Shown one piece after another: positions 20,016 to 30,900 of a stretch of DNA of 64,000 nucleotides; the stretch's first letter is position 1; each line of letters opens with the position of its first letter. The notes below the pieces were generated by a model. That model was not told the origin of the DNA. It did not search any database and saw only the letters and a program-made list of their open reading frames with translations. The translations under genes were made by a program, and so were the position numbers. Source of the stretch: Rhynchopus euleeides (Eukaryota; Euglenozoa; Diplonemea; Diplonemida; Diplonemidae); NCBI GenBank assembly GCA_963210315.1, contig OY723291.1, positions 682,001 to 746,000 on the forward strand, given 5' to 3'.

Positions 20016-22100
20016 TCACAGCAGAGACCACAGCATCAGGAGCCCGTCAGCACCAGCTGTTGCCACGCGGGTCCCGTCGGGCGACAGCGCCACCGCGTGC
20101 ACCAGGCCGTGGTGGGTGAAGTGGCGCGACAGCGACGAGTTGCGCACCACAACGTCGTCCAGCCCAACGGCGGCAGTCAGCCCAGCGGCACCGGCTGCCA
20201 CTGCCCGCAGCACCCCGCTCGGCAGCTGGAAGGTCAGGGTGTCGGAGGACTCCGTCAGGCGGCGCACACGCACTGTCCCGTCGGAGTAGCCACGCGCCAG
20301 CAGCGCCGCATCTGCAGTGTACGCCAGCGACACCACGTCCCCCAACACGTCGCTGCCGATCGGGACGTCCACACGCCCGCCGTGGTCTCCACGCCACTGC
20401 TGCACGCCCTCGTCAACAGCGGCAACAGCCGTCGCCAGCACGCTGTCGCTGTTGGCACCCACAGCCACAGGCGCAAACACCGCGTCGCGCACACGCTTCT
20501 GGATGGCGGTGGTCATCTGCCACCCGCTGGCACGGTCGAACACACGCACCGCCCAGTCCCCCTCCGTCGCTGCGAGCAGCAGCTGCCCGTTGTGCGAGAA
20601 GCTCACGCGCCTCACAGGAAGCTTCACACCCTGCGGCCCGAGGCGTGTCCCCAGAGCCACGGACAGCTCCGCCAGCAGCGCACCGGTGGCTGCGTCACAC
20701 ACCACCGCACGCCCACCCACACCTCCCGCAGCCAGCAGCGTCCCGTCTGGCGAGAAGGCAACGCTGTGCGCAACGAAGTCCACACACGCCACACGCATCT
20801 GCTGATGCCCCGTCGCAGCGTCGAACACCCGCACGGCAGAGTCGGAACCGCCAGCCGCAAGGCGAGCCCCGTCCTGCGAGTAGGCAACGCTGTGCACACC
20901 CCAGCTGGGGTGGTACACAGACAGCAGGCACGCACTGCCCGCATCAGGGCTGCAGGCACGCACAAACGTGTCTGCGGAGCACGGTGTTGCAGGTGCGTCT
21001 GTGGGTGCCGCAGTTGGTGCGGCCGTCGGGACAGCTGTCGGTGCAATGGTCGGAGGTGGGATGGTCTCAGGCACAGGTGTCGGGGGTGGGAGGGTGGCCG
21101 GTGCGCTGGTCGGTGGTGCCAGGTACCACCACTGACGGATGTTGATGTCGGAGGATGTGGTGGTCAGGATCGCACCGTCGGGAGAGAAGTCCATGTCGTG
21201 GAAGCCGTACTGTGTGGGGGCCGAAAGTGTCTGGTCCAGTGACCAGTCGGCAATACGGTGCACGTACACGTCACCTCCGTTGGAAGCTGACAGCAACCGC
21301 GACCCATCTGGTGAGAACCTGACCTTTTTACCGCCGGTGTATTCGTGCAGCTGGAACCCGTCCGTCTTCCGGTACACCCTCACCTTGTTCACACTCTGGT
21401 CAACGACACATCCCATGGCGATCATCGTGCCGTCAGGAGAGAAGTCGACAGAGTCGGCGTTGGAGCAACCCGTCGGGTTTGTCAGAGTGAGGTATTTCAC
21501 ACCGTCAGAAACACGCCACACATCCAGGTTCCGCGCATTGGTCGAGGAGGCAACCGACAGCGAGTCACGAGAGAAGGACAGTGCGATTGTCTGCGTGGTG
21601 GTATGCCCAGTGTAGGTGGTCACCACAGACCAGTCTGACACCCTGTACACAGTCGGCACACCAGCCACCCCCACCACGAGGTACTGACCGTCAGGTGAAA
21701 ACGCAAGCCTCGTACCCCATTCCTGCAGCTGGATGAAGGCCAGCAAGGAGCCATCAGTACCATTCCACACACGCAGGTACTTGTCGCTTGCTGCCAGTGC
21801 AATGATGGACCCATCAGGGGAGAACTGCAAGGCACCAGCCGAAGCGGTGTTAGGGATGGCCAGCCCGGGGAGCTGCTGCACGGTGAAGAGAAGCGACCCG
21901 TCCACTGTACTCCACACCTCGGGCAGTTGGAAGGGAGTGAACGCCACGGCCAGCTTGTTCCCAGCAGGCGAGTGAGAAATCGCGTACGCGTTCACCTCAG
22001 TCGAGGCCTTCTTCATGTGGAGGCACTGTGCACTGTCGGCCATCAGGCAGGGGTCCCATGCCACTGCACCGAGCAACAGCAGGGTTGCGACTGCCGTCAT
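20016..22100 (-). CDS. Secreted WD40-repeat protein, two propellers
   Basis: 694 residues. The first ATG in frame is at 22100, just after GACAG; the signal peptide is MTAVATLLLLGAVAWDPC. About twelve WD40-like blades follow, marked by repeated FSPDG-type turns (LQFSPDGS, LAFSPDGQ, VDFSPDGT, MDFSPDGA, VAFSPDGT). They form two groups separated by a Pro/Thr/Ala-rich linker at about 345-400. This suggests two seven-bladed propellers on a flexible spacer. There is no membrane anchor, so it is probably exported or lumenal. WD40 domains usually act inside the cell as binding scaffolds, so a signal peptide and mucin-like spacer are unusual. Intronless. Confidence 0.85.
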   Translation of the reverse strand: MTAVATLLLLGAVAWDPCLMADSAQCLHMKKASTEVNAYAISHSPAGNKLAVAFTPFQLPEVWSTVDGSLLFTVQQLPGLAIPNTASAGALQFSPDGSIIALAASDKYLRVWNGTDGSLLAFIQLQEWGTRLAFSPDGQYLVVGVAGVPTVYRVSDWSVVTTYTGHTTTQTIALSFSRDSLSVASSTNARNLDVWRVSDGVKYLTLTNPTGCSNADSVDFSPDGTMIAMGCVVDQSVNKVRVYRKTDGFQLHEYTGGKKVRFSPDGSRLLSASNGGDVYVHRIADWSLDQTLSAPTQYGFHDMDFSPDGAILTTTSSDINIRQWWYLAPPTSAPATLPPPTPVPETIPPPTIAPTAVPTAAPTAAPTDAPATPCSADTFVRACSPDAGSACLLSVYHPSWGVHSVAYSQDGARLAAGGSDSAVRVFDAATGHQQMRVACVDFVAHSVAFSPDGTLLAAGGVGGRAVVCDAATGALLAELSVALGTRLGPQGVKLPVRRVSFSHNGQLLLAATEGDWAVRVFDRASGWQMTTAIQKRVRDAVFAPVAVGANSDSVLATAVAAVDEGVQQWRGDHGGRVDVPIGSDVLGDVVSLAYTADAALLARGYSDGTVRVRRLTESSDTLTFQLPSGVLRAVAAGAAGLTAAVGLDDVVVRNSSLSRHFTHHGLVHAVALSPDGTRVATAGADGLLMLWSLL

Positions 22101-23626
22101 GTCTGTCAAAAGTGTATCTGCAGTTGAGGGTACAGGCGGTGCAGGTGAGCAGGTGACGTCTGTGTCCTTTCAAATACAACACTCTTCTGACACTGAGACA
22201 TACAGACGCAACAGACAACAGACGTACGATGCACCCTTACACACAAAGAAAGGAAGGGTGATCGGGCGATACAGCACTCTGCCAGCACTCCAGAATATCT
22301 AGCCGAATGAACTTGGAGTGCAACCACTTCAAATCAATGACCAATTCGAAGGGCGGGGGCGGGGGCGGGGGAGGGGGGGCTCTCTCCTTCCCTTGCTGCG
22401 TGCGATGGACTGCTGCCTATTGGCCACGATTAGGCTTGCTGTCGATAGTGCACACACACCACACCACACAAAAACGTTCTGCTTTTTGGAAAGTGTCAGT
22501 GCACATGGATGGTGGGAGCAGAGCTGTACCCTGACACTTCCCTCTTTGCAGACCTGGTGGGTGGAGTGGAGAAACAGACCAGCACTGAACAGAAACGAAC
22601 CATCGCTGCGGGCACTTCGGGGTCCCACAAGCAATGTTGTCCGCCTTGTTTGGCTGCCGGGGCGGGGATGGGGGCGCTCTGAAAATCACAGCTGAAGGCA
22701 CAGAAAGTTTCCCCAGTTGGCTACGCCGAACTTACAAAAACAAAAGTGGTCTGCTTATTGGAACGTGTCTGGTTGTATTTTGTTGTATTTTATCCCCAGG
22801 CTGACTACCCCACCGCCCCAATTTAATGACTATTCAAAAGAAAAGGGCTTTGGAACAGGTCCACCCCTGGAAGTTTGTGGAACCAGTGACGTTTGCTGAT
22901 GCTTACCTCACGAGAATATTACTGTTACTACACGACACTAAAGATGATCCTCTTTCGACAGAGCTGTCAGGCCATTGACATTTTGTGAGCACAAACGTTC
23001 ACAGCTTCATTTGTGAACGTTTTGAGATGCGTGTGTGATAACGGAGCACAGAAGGGAAGCAATGCGAACGGGACATCGGTACTTTGGATTTCCTATGACA
23101 TGGTGAAGACCTGAAGAAAAAAGTTTGGCATCCACTAAACATATTCGACTGCCTACCAGCGACCAGTACGCACCCTTGAGTCGTGGCAGCCCTCATCAGG
23201 TTGGTCACGATTCGTAAAAGGGGCGCAATAAGAAACATTCTGTTTTCAGTCTTTACGTGCTCGGGAGGGACGGCCTGTCAAGACACGTAACTCATCACTT
23301 GGTAGACACCGTATTGAGCGGATGTTTTTCGTTTTTCCGGCAAAAGGGGAAAAGTTTACACAACGCACAATGGGATCGATCTCGCGATGTCGAAGTATCG
23401 ATGCTTATTGTTCGTTGGGAACCGGGGGACCTGCACTGCACCTTCGTCTGCTGGCCGTATTGGAGGGGGCTAGCGCAGCAGTGGTACTCGTCCTAGAGCG
23501 CAGGTTGCACGGCATCTGCACAGTCTAACCAAACAAGCCGCTTGAGACCAAGCGGTACAACAAGAGGGGGTAGTTGTAAAACGAGACGTCCAACCACCCA
23601 AGGCTGACGAATAAGTTATAGAAGGG

Positions 23627-23811
23627 CAGTGATCTCGTGCCAGGGCTGGCAGGGGGGGCCGCGGCCCCACCTCCCTTTTTCTGTAATGTTTGGGGAGGGT
23701 GGGCCGCCAGGGGTGGCATCAGTGATCTCGTGCCAGGGCTGGCAGGGGGGGCCGCGGCCCCACCTCCCTTTTTCTGTAATTTTTGGGGAGGGTGGGCCGC
23801 CAGGGGTGACA
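23627..23811. repeat. Tandem duplication of a 93-bp unit
   Basis: Two adjacent copies (23627-23719 and 23720-23811) starting CAGTGATCTCGTGCCAGGGC, each with GGGGGGGCCGCGGCCCCACC and ending CCGCCAGGGGTG; they differ at a few positions only. Related words (AGCGAGATCACTGGG) occur at 24440 and 27290. Confidence 0.85.
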
Positions 23812-24778
23812 TGGCCCTACCTCGGCCCTACCTCAATATTTTCCCCATCGAATTTTGTGGATGGGTCAGATTTTGGGGCTTTTGGGTTCGGCCTTGTGGC
23901 CGAGTTTTCATGCGTCGCAGCGTATGAAAACCCAACGCCATCATGAGCAGGTGTACCAGGAGCTGGGGGCTTGGTGGTGTTCATCGAAGCGCACCTCATC
24001 AGGCCAAGCGAAGGATCATGGAATCCTGGAATGCGCAACAACACCAACCGGTGTGGGATTAGCCTTCGAGGGCTTTTAGGATGTTCACTACCGTGGCCTC
24101 CGGCGGCTGGGGGGCTCCGCCCCCCAGACCCCCCTGTAGCCTGTTAGCTTTGCTGCCGTTCCTGAACACTACGCGCTGGCAAAGTTACTCGGGATTGCAG
24201 TTTTGCAAGTACTCAAAGGCAATCCAAGACCCCCTGGCTACTGATTTTTGGTCCAGCAAGACGATCTAAGGCGGCAGCATCCGATGCCTCTCGAATTGGG
24301 GGAAAGCGTTCTGTGCGTTCGACCCTGTTTTCATCATACCGCGGGAAATCGGGGTGGGGTTGGGCTGCACTTTTTTCCCTGCGGAGCGAGCTCGGCCCAC
24401 CCTGTGCCCTACCTCTTTTTTGGTTTGCCCGACCCCCAGCGAGATCACTGGGTGGCATGGCCCTACCTCAATGTTTTCCCCGTCGAATTTTGTGGATGGG
24501 TCAGATTTTGGGGCTTTTGAGTTCGGCCTTGTGGCCGAGTTTTCATCCACCGCAGCGTATGAAAACCCAACGCCATCATGAGCAGGTGTACCGGGTGCTG
24601 GGGGCTTGATGGTGTTCATCCAAGCGCACCTCATCATGTCCCAAGCGAAGGACCGTCCCCGCCTGGAATGTGCAACAGCACCAACCGGTGTGGGGACTAG
24701 CCTTCGAAAAATTTCAGGATGTTCACTACCGTAGCCTCCGGCGGCTGGGGGGCTCCGCCCCCCAGACCCCCCTGCAGG
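23812..24778. repeat. 320-bp direct duplication (23812-24138 and 24456-24778)
   Basis: Both copies run from ATGGCCCTACCTCAATRTTTTC, with AAAACCCAACGCCATCATGA in the middle, to a GC-rich hairpin repeat in reverse orientation. They differ by scattered substitutions. Frames across them repeat the peptide KFDGENIEVGP but also traverse the hairpin, so I treat them as non-coding. Confidence 0.8.
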
Positions 24779-25689
24779 TGTAGTCATAAGAAATCTCGCA
24801 TTCTAACTTTTACCTCCCGGCCTCCGGAGTTCAGTGCCCAGGCATGGTGGTGAGAGCATTCACAATAAGCACACCCTGGGATCCAGAGCGGTCGTGGGGG
24901 TGCGACCACATCAAATCCCAGACTGCTGCAAAATCGGAAAACCCCGGAAAAAAACGGAAAATCCGACTCAGGCCTGGGCGGGGAACGAGCCCTTTTTCCA
25001 GGTTTTTTGGGTCGGGGAACCAGGTTTTTTCTAAGAATTTTTACAAGGGATTTTTTGCTCGCCCCCCCACAGTTTCCAGGCGCGTGCCCGTCAGGCGGGA
25101 CTTTTTCTCTGATTTCTCTCCGCGTCATCATGTGACAGCTCTCGAGTGATGCCCAGAGATGCTTGCGGCAGAGAGTGCCCCTCATGCGCGTTACAGCTGA
25201 AAATGAATGAGGATCATCTGGCACTCGTTCTCATCGGGGGTTGTGCTCCGCAGGGACTCAATACACCTTGGCACTCTCCAGGGCTGGACATGCCAGCAGC
25301 TGGAGGACAGTTACAAAGCTGCCACTCCCCGACGCCACCCACCTGCTGGCCCCTTCAGGTCTGAAAGCTCAAAAGCTCCCGGGGATTTTTGCAGTGGTGC
25401 GCACCATATTCAGCGCAGTAGGGTGATCTCTCCGATTTTCCAAAACTGCTGGTTTACTGGTTTGGGGAACGGTCGTCGGCAGACCGTTGAAATGCCCGTG
25501 TTAGCAAGGCACACTCACGTTTCAGGTAGCGTGTCGCGTGTCACGCATGTCGCGAACGCGGCAAGTGTACCTCCCAGGTGGGGAAGCCCGACCTCCTGTC
25601 CGATGTCAGTCAGGCTTCGAAGAAGCGCTTCATGGATGCGGCGCTGACCTCCTACGCTGCACTGTACCCAGGGAAGTGAGATAGATGGA

Positions 25690-25935
25690 CGGGCACACGC
25701 TACATGAGTGGTTTGGGGGGCGTGAGCCCCCCAGCCGCCGGAGGCCACGGTAGCGAACATCTGTTCGTGTGGGCGTACAGATTCTGTGCGAGTTGGCTGC
25801 GTCCTCAGAGGCGACTGGAGTGGTTGGACCCCGACTTGATGGGATTCGAAGGACTTGAGTACGAGACGTACGCCACAGGGGGGTCTGGGGGGCGGAGCCC
25901 CCCAGCCGCCGGAGGCCACGGTAGTGAACGTCTGG
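25690..25935. repeat. GC-rich hairpin repeat, paired unit 2
   Basis: Same two-copy arrangement and spacer words (CGTACAGATTCTGTGCGAGT, TGGCTGCGTCCTC) as at 12021-12265. Confidence 0.82.
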
Positions 25936-26479
25936 CTCTCCAGTTGGCCAGCAAGGCGAACGGTACGTGGGACAGACTTCCCTTCCATCCTTGTGCGCAC
26001 CCTGTCGACTGGGGAAAACTTAGAAAAAGTTTTTTCCTCTGCGAAACCTTAGAAAAAAATTCCCCTAACAAAATTCTTAGAAAAAAACTTTTTTTCCGCT
26101 TACAAAAATTCTTAGAAAAAAAGTTCAGAATCCTGAAAGTGGGGAACAAGCCCCCCAGTTAGGAACAGCCCTGATCCGACTTCATTCCTGTTTTTTTCGC
26201 ATCGTTTCTTACAGCCTCATGTCCGAATTCGGTGACCGTGCCTGTTGTCCCAAGAATGTAGGCCACGGTCAGGCTGCTTGGGTGGCACTTTTTCGCGGTT
26301 TCCAAACCGCAAAATGGCGGTTTCGCGGTTTGGGGCAAAATAAGAAAAAATCTCAAATCTGAGATTTTCTCAGAAGAAAATTTGGGAAGGGAGCCAGGCT
26401 TGCCTGACACGGATTACGGTGTACGGTCTCCCTGTTTTCCCAGCCAAAATCTGGTTTTATTCCAGCCAAGATCCAGATG

Positions 26480-26705
26480 GTCACTACCGTGGTCTCCGGC
26501 GGCTGGGGGGCTCCGCCCCCCAGACCCCCCTGTGCCGTATGCCTGTCTAGTACCCAAGCCCTTTGGAGTCACATCAGGTAAACCCAACCACATCAGTAGC
26601 CTCGGGATGCAGCCCAACTCACACAGAAACTGTACGCCTGCAAGGAACAGACGTTCACGACCGTGGCCTCCGGCGGATGGGGGCTCCGCCCCCAGACCCC
26701 CAATG
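26480..26705. repeat. GC-rich hairpin repeat, paired unit 3 (inverted)
   Basis: Reverse-complement orientation of the paired unit: CCTCCGGCGGATGGGGGCTC and a second copy, with the same spacer words. In this unit the stem is shortened symmetrically in one copy. Confidence 0.8.
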
Positions 26706-27680
26706 GTGTGCTGTCTTATCACCAATCCTTGACCTCCAGTACCAAAAGGGCCGTGGGGCCGGCCTCTTTTTTTGGGGCTTGGTACAGTACCAAGTACCAG
26801 GGGCCCAAAAAAAGGTATTTGGGGCCGGGCCCCTCTGAGAACCTTGCTCCAGGCCGGCTGCAACCCCACCTCATCCAGCAGCCCCAGCACCTTCTCGCGG
26901 GAGACACATTCACTAATGGTCCCCGCGAGGCATCGCAACCCCTGCACAGAGGCTACGATGGTGAACAGCGACTCCTGTTCACCTGACATTGTTCCCACGT
27001 AAGGGAACATGCGTAAAATCCTTACACAGTGTTCATGACGTCTGTGTGGGGTGATGCGATGTTGTGGCGGTGCTACGTGGCTCCTGGAGGTGGAGTTCTG
27101 GCAATATTCTTCTGTCTAGGTCAGCACAGTGCCTCCAGTCCTGTCTCAGTAGCCACACAGAAAGGGGTACCAAAAAAAACTGGGGGGGACCAAAAACGAG
27201 ACCCCCCCCCCCCTAATTTGCGTACTTCGTGCGTAGTGAAATAGGGGGCACCAGGCCCTGCCTCTTTTTTTGTTTGTCCAACCCCCAGCGAGATCACTGG
27301 GCATGAGATCACTGAACACCTTATCCGGACGCCGTATCGGATACGTGTCTAGAAAGGGGCGCGGGGGCACGCCTGCCGTATCGGATACGTATCACGTATC
27401 GCCCCCGCCAAAAAGGTGCTCTGAAACGCGTATCATGCCAACTTAGCCCTCAGGGGGTGGGGGGGGGCTAAACACGGGTGATCCCAGGTACTGAAAAAAG
27501 TGGGTTTCAGCCAGACTCTGAGCATTTTCAGACAGGAATTGAAATATGATAACACTCAGTATCAGCAGCGCCGCTACGGCATTGCCTGCTGCAAGCTTCT
27601 GCAGCTGGCTGACGGGCGCAATAAGCTGTGCTGTTGCTGAACACATGCCAACCTTCCACCTGCATGCTGCCGGACAAGAG

Positions 27681-27880
27681 TACACGGTGGACTCCAGCCA
27701 CCCTCGCAGGAGTCTGGGAGTGGGAGCCTCATGCTGCAGTCTGCACCGGAGACTGGCGCTAGCGGGAGTCTATTTTCCAGCTAATTTAGGCTAAAGGCTC
27801 CCGCGAGCGAGAGTCTCCGGTGCAGACTGCAGCATCAGACTCCCGGAAAGGGTTACCCTACCCCCGCTGGAGTTCACATG
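27681..27880. mobile_element. 200-bp palindromic relative of the 10641-13640 ends
   Basis: Starts TACACGGTGGACTCCAG and ends CCGCTGGAGTTCACATG, an imperfect inverse. Inside are inverted arms ACTCCCGAAAAGG-like and CTGCAGTCTGCACCGGAGAC with its inverse. Looks like a deletion derivative of the larger unit. No clean target duplication. Confidence 0.65.
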
Positions 27881-27961
27881 CCCCTCAGCTGACAGTCGCC
27901 AATCGCAAATGCGATGTCTCAAGGTCACCAGGGTGCAACCTGCGAACCACACAACTGTGTC

Positions 27962-30900
27962 TCACAGGTAGGACAGGCGGTGGGGCGATGCAGTCGGATG
28001 CACGAGCTCACTGGCTCCAGAACTTGGGTGGAGCTCCTCCTGCGAATCAGCCTCCCAGTGTGACCGTGGTGTGTTGCCCTTCCGCACAACCACCGCCACC
28101 AGTGCCACGGCAACACCAACCATCAGCACGAGCACACCGACAACAACGAAGATGACCCAGGTGTCATCACCGGACCCGTCGCTGCCAGAATCACCATCAC
28201 CAACTCGCTGTGCGCCTGCTGATGCACCCGGTGCTTGTGTGGCGCTGGGTGCGGAAGTCGGTGGGCTTCTGCCTGGTTCGGTCGTCGGTGCAGTCGTGTC
28301 AGGCAGTGCTGTCCGAGGTGTGGATGTCGCAGGTGGTGCTGTCCTGGGCGATGACGTCGCCGGTGACAGAGGTACAGGTCCTGATGTAGTTGGTGCTTTT
28401 GCGTCAGGTTGCGAAGTTGCAGGTGACGATGTCGGCGGTGAGATGGCATCAGGCACTGATGTCGTTGGGGCAGCCATGTCAGGTGACGAAGTTGCAGGTG
28501 ATGAGGTCGTTGGTGCAGTCGTGTCAGGTGCCGATGTCGCCGGTGCCACGGTATCAGATACTGATGCACTAGGTGCATTAGTGTCGGGTGACGACGTAGG
28601 GAGTGCTTGTGTGGCGCTGGGTGCGGAAGTCGGTGGGCTTGTGGCTGGTTCGGTCGTCGGTGTTGATGTGTCAGGCAGTGCTGTCCGAGGTGTGGATGTC
28701 GCGGGTGATGTTGTCCTGGGTGATGACGTCGGAGGTCCTGATGCAGTCGGTGATGTAGCGTCGGGTTGACAAGTTGCAGGTGCCGATGTAGTTGGCGCGA
28801 TGGTGTCAGGCACTGTTGATGTGCCAGGCAGTGCTGTCCAAGGTGTGGATGACGCAGGTGGTGCTATATTGGGTGATGACGTCGGAGGTACAGGTCCTGA
28901 TGTACTTTCTGTTGTCGTGTCGGGTTGCGAAGTTGCAGGTGACGATGTAGGCGGTGCGCGGGTATCAGGCACTGAAGTGGTTGGTGCAGTCGCATCAGGT
29001 GACGAAGTTGCAGGTGGCGATGTAGGCGATGCAGTCGTGTCAGGCAGTGCTGTCCGAGGTGTGGATGTCGCAGGTGGTGCTGTCCTGGGTGATGACGTCA
29101 CCAGTGCCAGAGGTACAGGTCCTGATGTAGTTGGTGCGTTCGTGTCAGGTTGCGAAGTTTCAGGTGACGATGTAGGCGGTGCGATGGTATCACGCACTCG
29201 TGTCGTTGGTGCCGTCGTGTCAGGTGACAGTGTAGGCGGTGCGCGGGTATCAGGCACTGAAGTGGTTGGAACAGTCGTGTCAGGTGACGAAGTTGCAGGT
29301 GGCGATGTAGGCAGCGCAGTCGTGTCAGGCGCCGGTGCCACGGTATCGGATACCGATGCACTAGGTGCAGTAGTGTCGGGTGACGACGTAGGGAGTGCAC
29401 GGCTATCAGGCACTGAAGTAGTTGGTACAGTCGTATCCGGTGACCCAGTTGCAGGCGACGATGTCGTTGGTGCAGTAGTGTCAGGCGACAATGTAGGCGG
29501 TGCGTGGGTATCAGGCACTGAAGTGGTTGGCACAGTCGTATCCGGTGACACAGTTGCAGGTGACGATGTCGTTGGTGCCGTAGTGTCAGGCTGTGCGACG
29601 GCATCAGGCACTGATGTTCTTGGTACAGTTCCATCAGGTGACACTGTCGTTGGTGCAGTCGTGTGTGCTGATGTAGGCGGTGCGCGGGTAGGAGGCACAA
29701 ACGTCACTGGTGCAGGAGTGTCAGGTGACAAAGTTGCAGGTGTGCCGAGTGACGATGTAGGCGGTGCGGCGGTATCAGGCACTGAAGTAGTTGGTACAGT
29801 CGTATCAGGTGACGAAGTCGCAGGTACTGATGTCGGTGGTGCGATCGTGTCAGGTGTCGAGATGGGACGTGGTGTTGTCGGTGGGACCCATGGCTTGTGG
29901 TCGCACCATTCGAAACCGCCATCACTCCGTAGGACACAGCCTTCTGCCTTGCACTGTGCGTTTTCAACACCACGCCAGCAGTTGTCTCGGGCAAGCCAAC
30001 ACATGCCACGGTGCCACCGGCACCGGCTCAGGGCCAGACATGCAGTTTCTGACGCCATCTCACAGTCGGATCTGCCACAGAACGCCCTGCTGGCATCATA
30101 GTAACAAAACAGGCAATCGGATTCATTCGGCACTGGGTGGCTCTCCAGCTTCGCGCACCTGGACTGGCACAGGCCACCGCTCCACTCGCACCCCCGCAAC
30201 CCGCCATACTCGTAGTCTCCACACGTCTTCGAATCGGAAATCTCCCAGCATTCCGGCACTTTCGGCGTCTTCTGTTCACACACCTGCGACGCAGCATCGT
30301 ACGAGCATGTCAGACGCAAGCCGTTGGTACCCTCGATGTGCCTCGTCTCACACGCCTGCTGGTTCCCGTCGAGCAGCCGGCACATGCTCTGGCATGTGGA
30401 GTCAGCTGCCACGATGCATGCCGCCAGCTTGCATGCGCGCGGCTTATTGTCGCGGGTGTTGCATTCAGGTGTGATCTCTGTGCGGACTGCGCACCTCGGC
30501 ACTGCCATCCAGTCATTCCAGAAACACTTGCTGTCTGCGGCGCACGATACCTCCCCAGTGTGCTCCAGACACGGAGATCTGCACAGCCCGTCGCCGTTCC
30601 CGCCGGTAGCACCCTCATGCCACACGCATGTGTAACGAGAGCACTCTGCCTTCGTCTCCCGTTTCCCGCGCGGATCCGCCTCGCACTTGCCACCCGACCA
30701 CACACAAATGTTGTCTGCACCACAAGACGCCTCCGACCCCAGCGCCTCACATCTCGACATGCACACGGAGCTCTCCCACTGGCACCGCACATCAGTCCAG
30801 CACTGATTCGAGGACGCATCCTTGCACGCTGATGCCCACAGTCCAGTGTTGTAACATGACACACCGTCATACCTATTGGACGTTTGGCAAACCGCATAAC

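Larger units (their letters stand above)
22101..27961. other. 5.8-kb repeat-rich region without a recognisable gene
   Basis: Contains a block (22695-22745, AGAAAGTTTCCCCAGTTGGC) repeated at 59208-59250, the 93-bp tandem pair, the 320-bp duplicated segment, GC-rich hairpin copies, CGTATCGGATACG palindromes (27330-27430) and the 200-bp palindromic element. A minus-strand frame 27010..26414 begins peptide-like (MSGEQESLFTIVAS) but runs into repeat sequence; at most it is a gene remnant. Confidence 0.6.

Noticed and set aside
19623..21242. 539-residue plus-strand open frame
   Set aside because: It lies opposite the WD40 gene; composition is Arg/His/Gln-rich without domains, a shadow of the real frame.
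23627..24778. CRISPR-like array
   Set aside because: Only two tandem units, no regular spacers, and eukaryotic context.
25515..26000. Frames such as TVASGGWGAPPPRPP on both strands
   Set aside because: They recur wherever the GC-rich hairpin repeat occurs and run through the hairpin in different frames, so they are not proteins.
28800..30101. 433-residue plus-strand open frame with VSGDEVAG repeats
   Set aside because: Antisense of the Ser/Thr/Pro stalk of the SGNH protein; its regularity comes from the stalk repeat.
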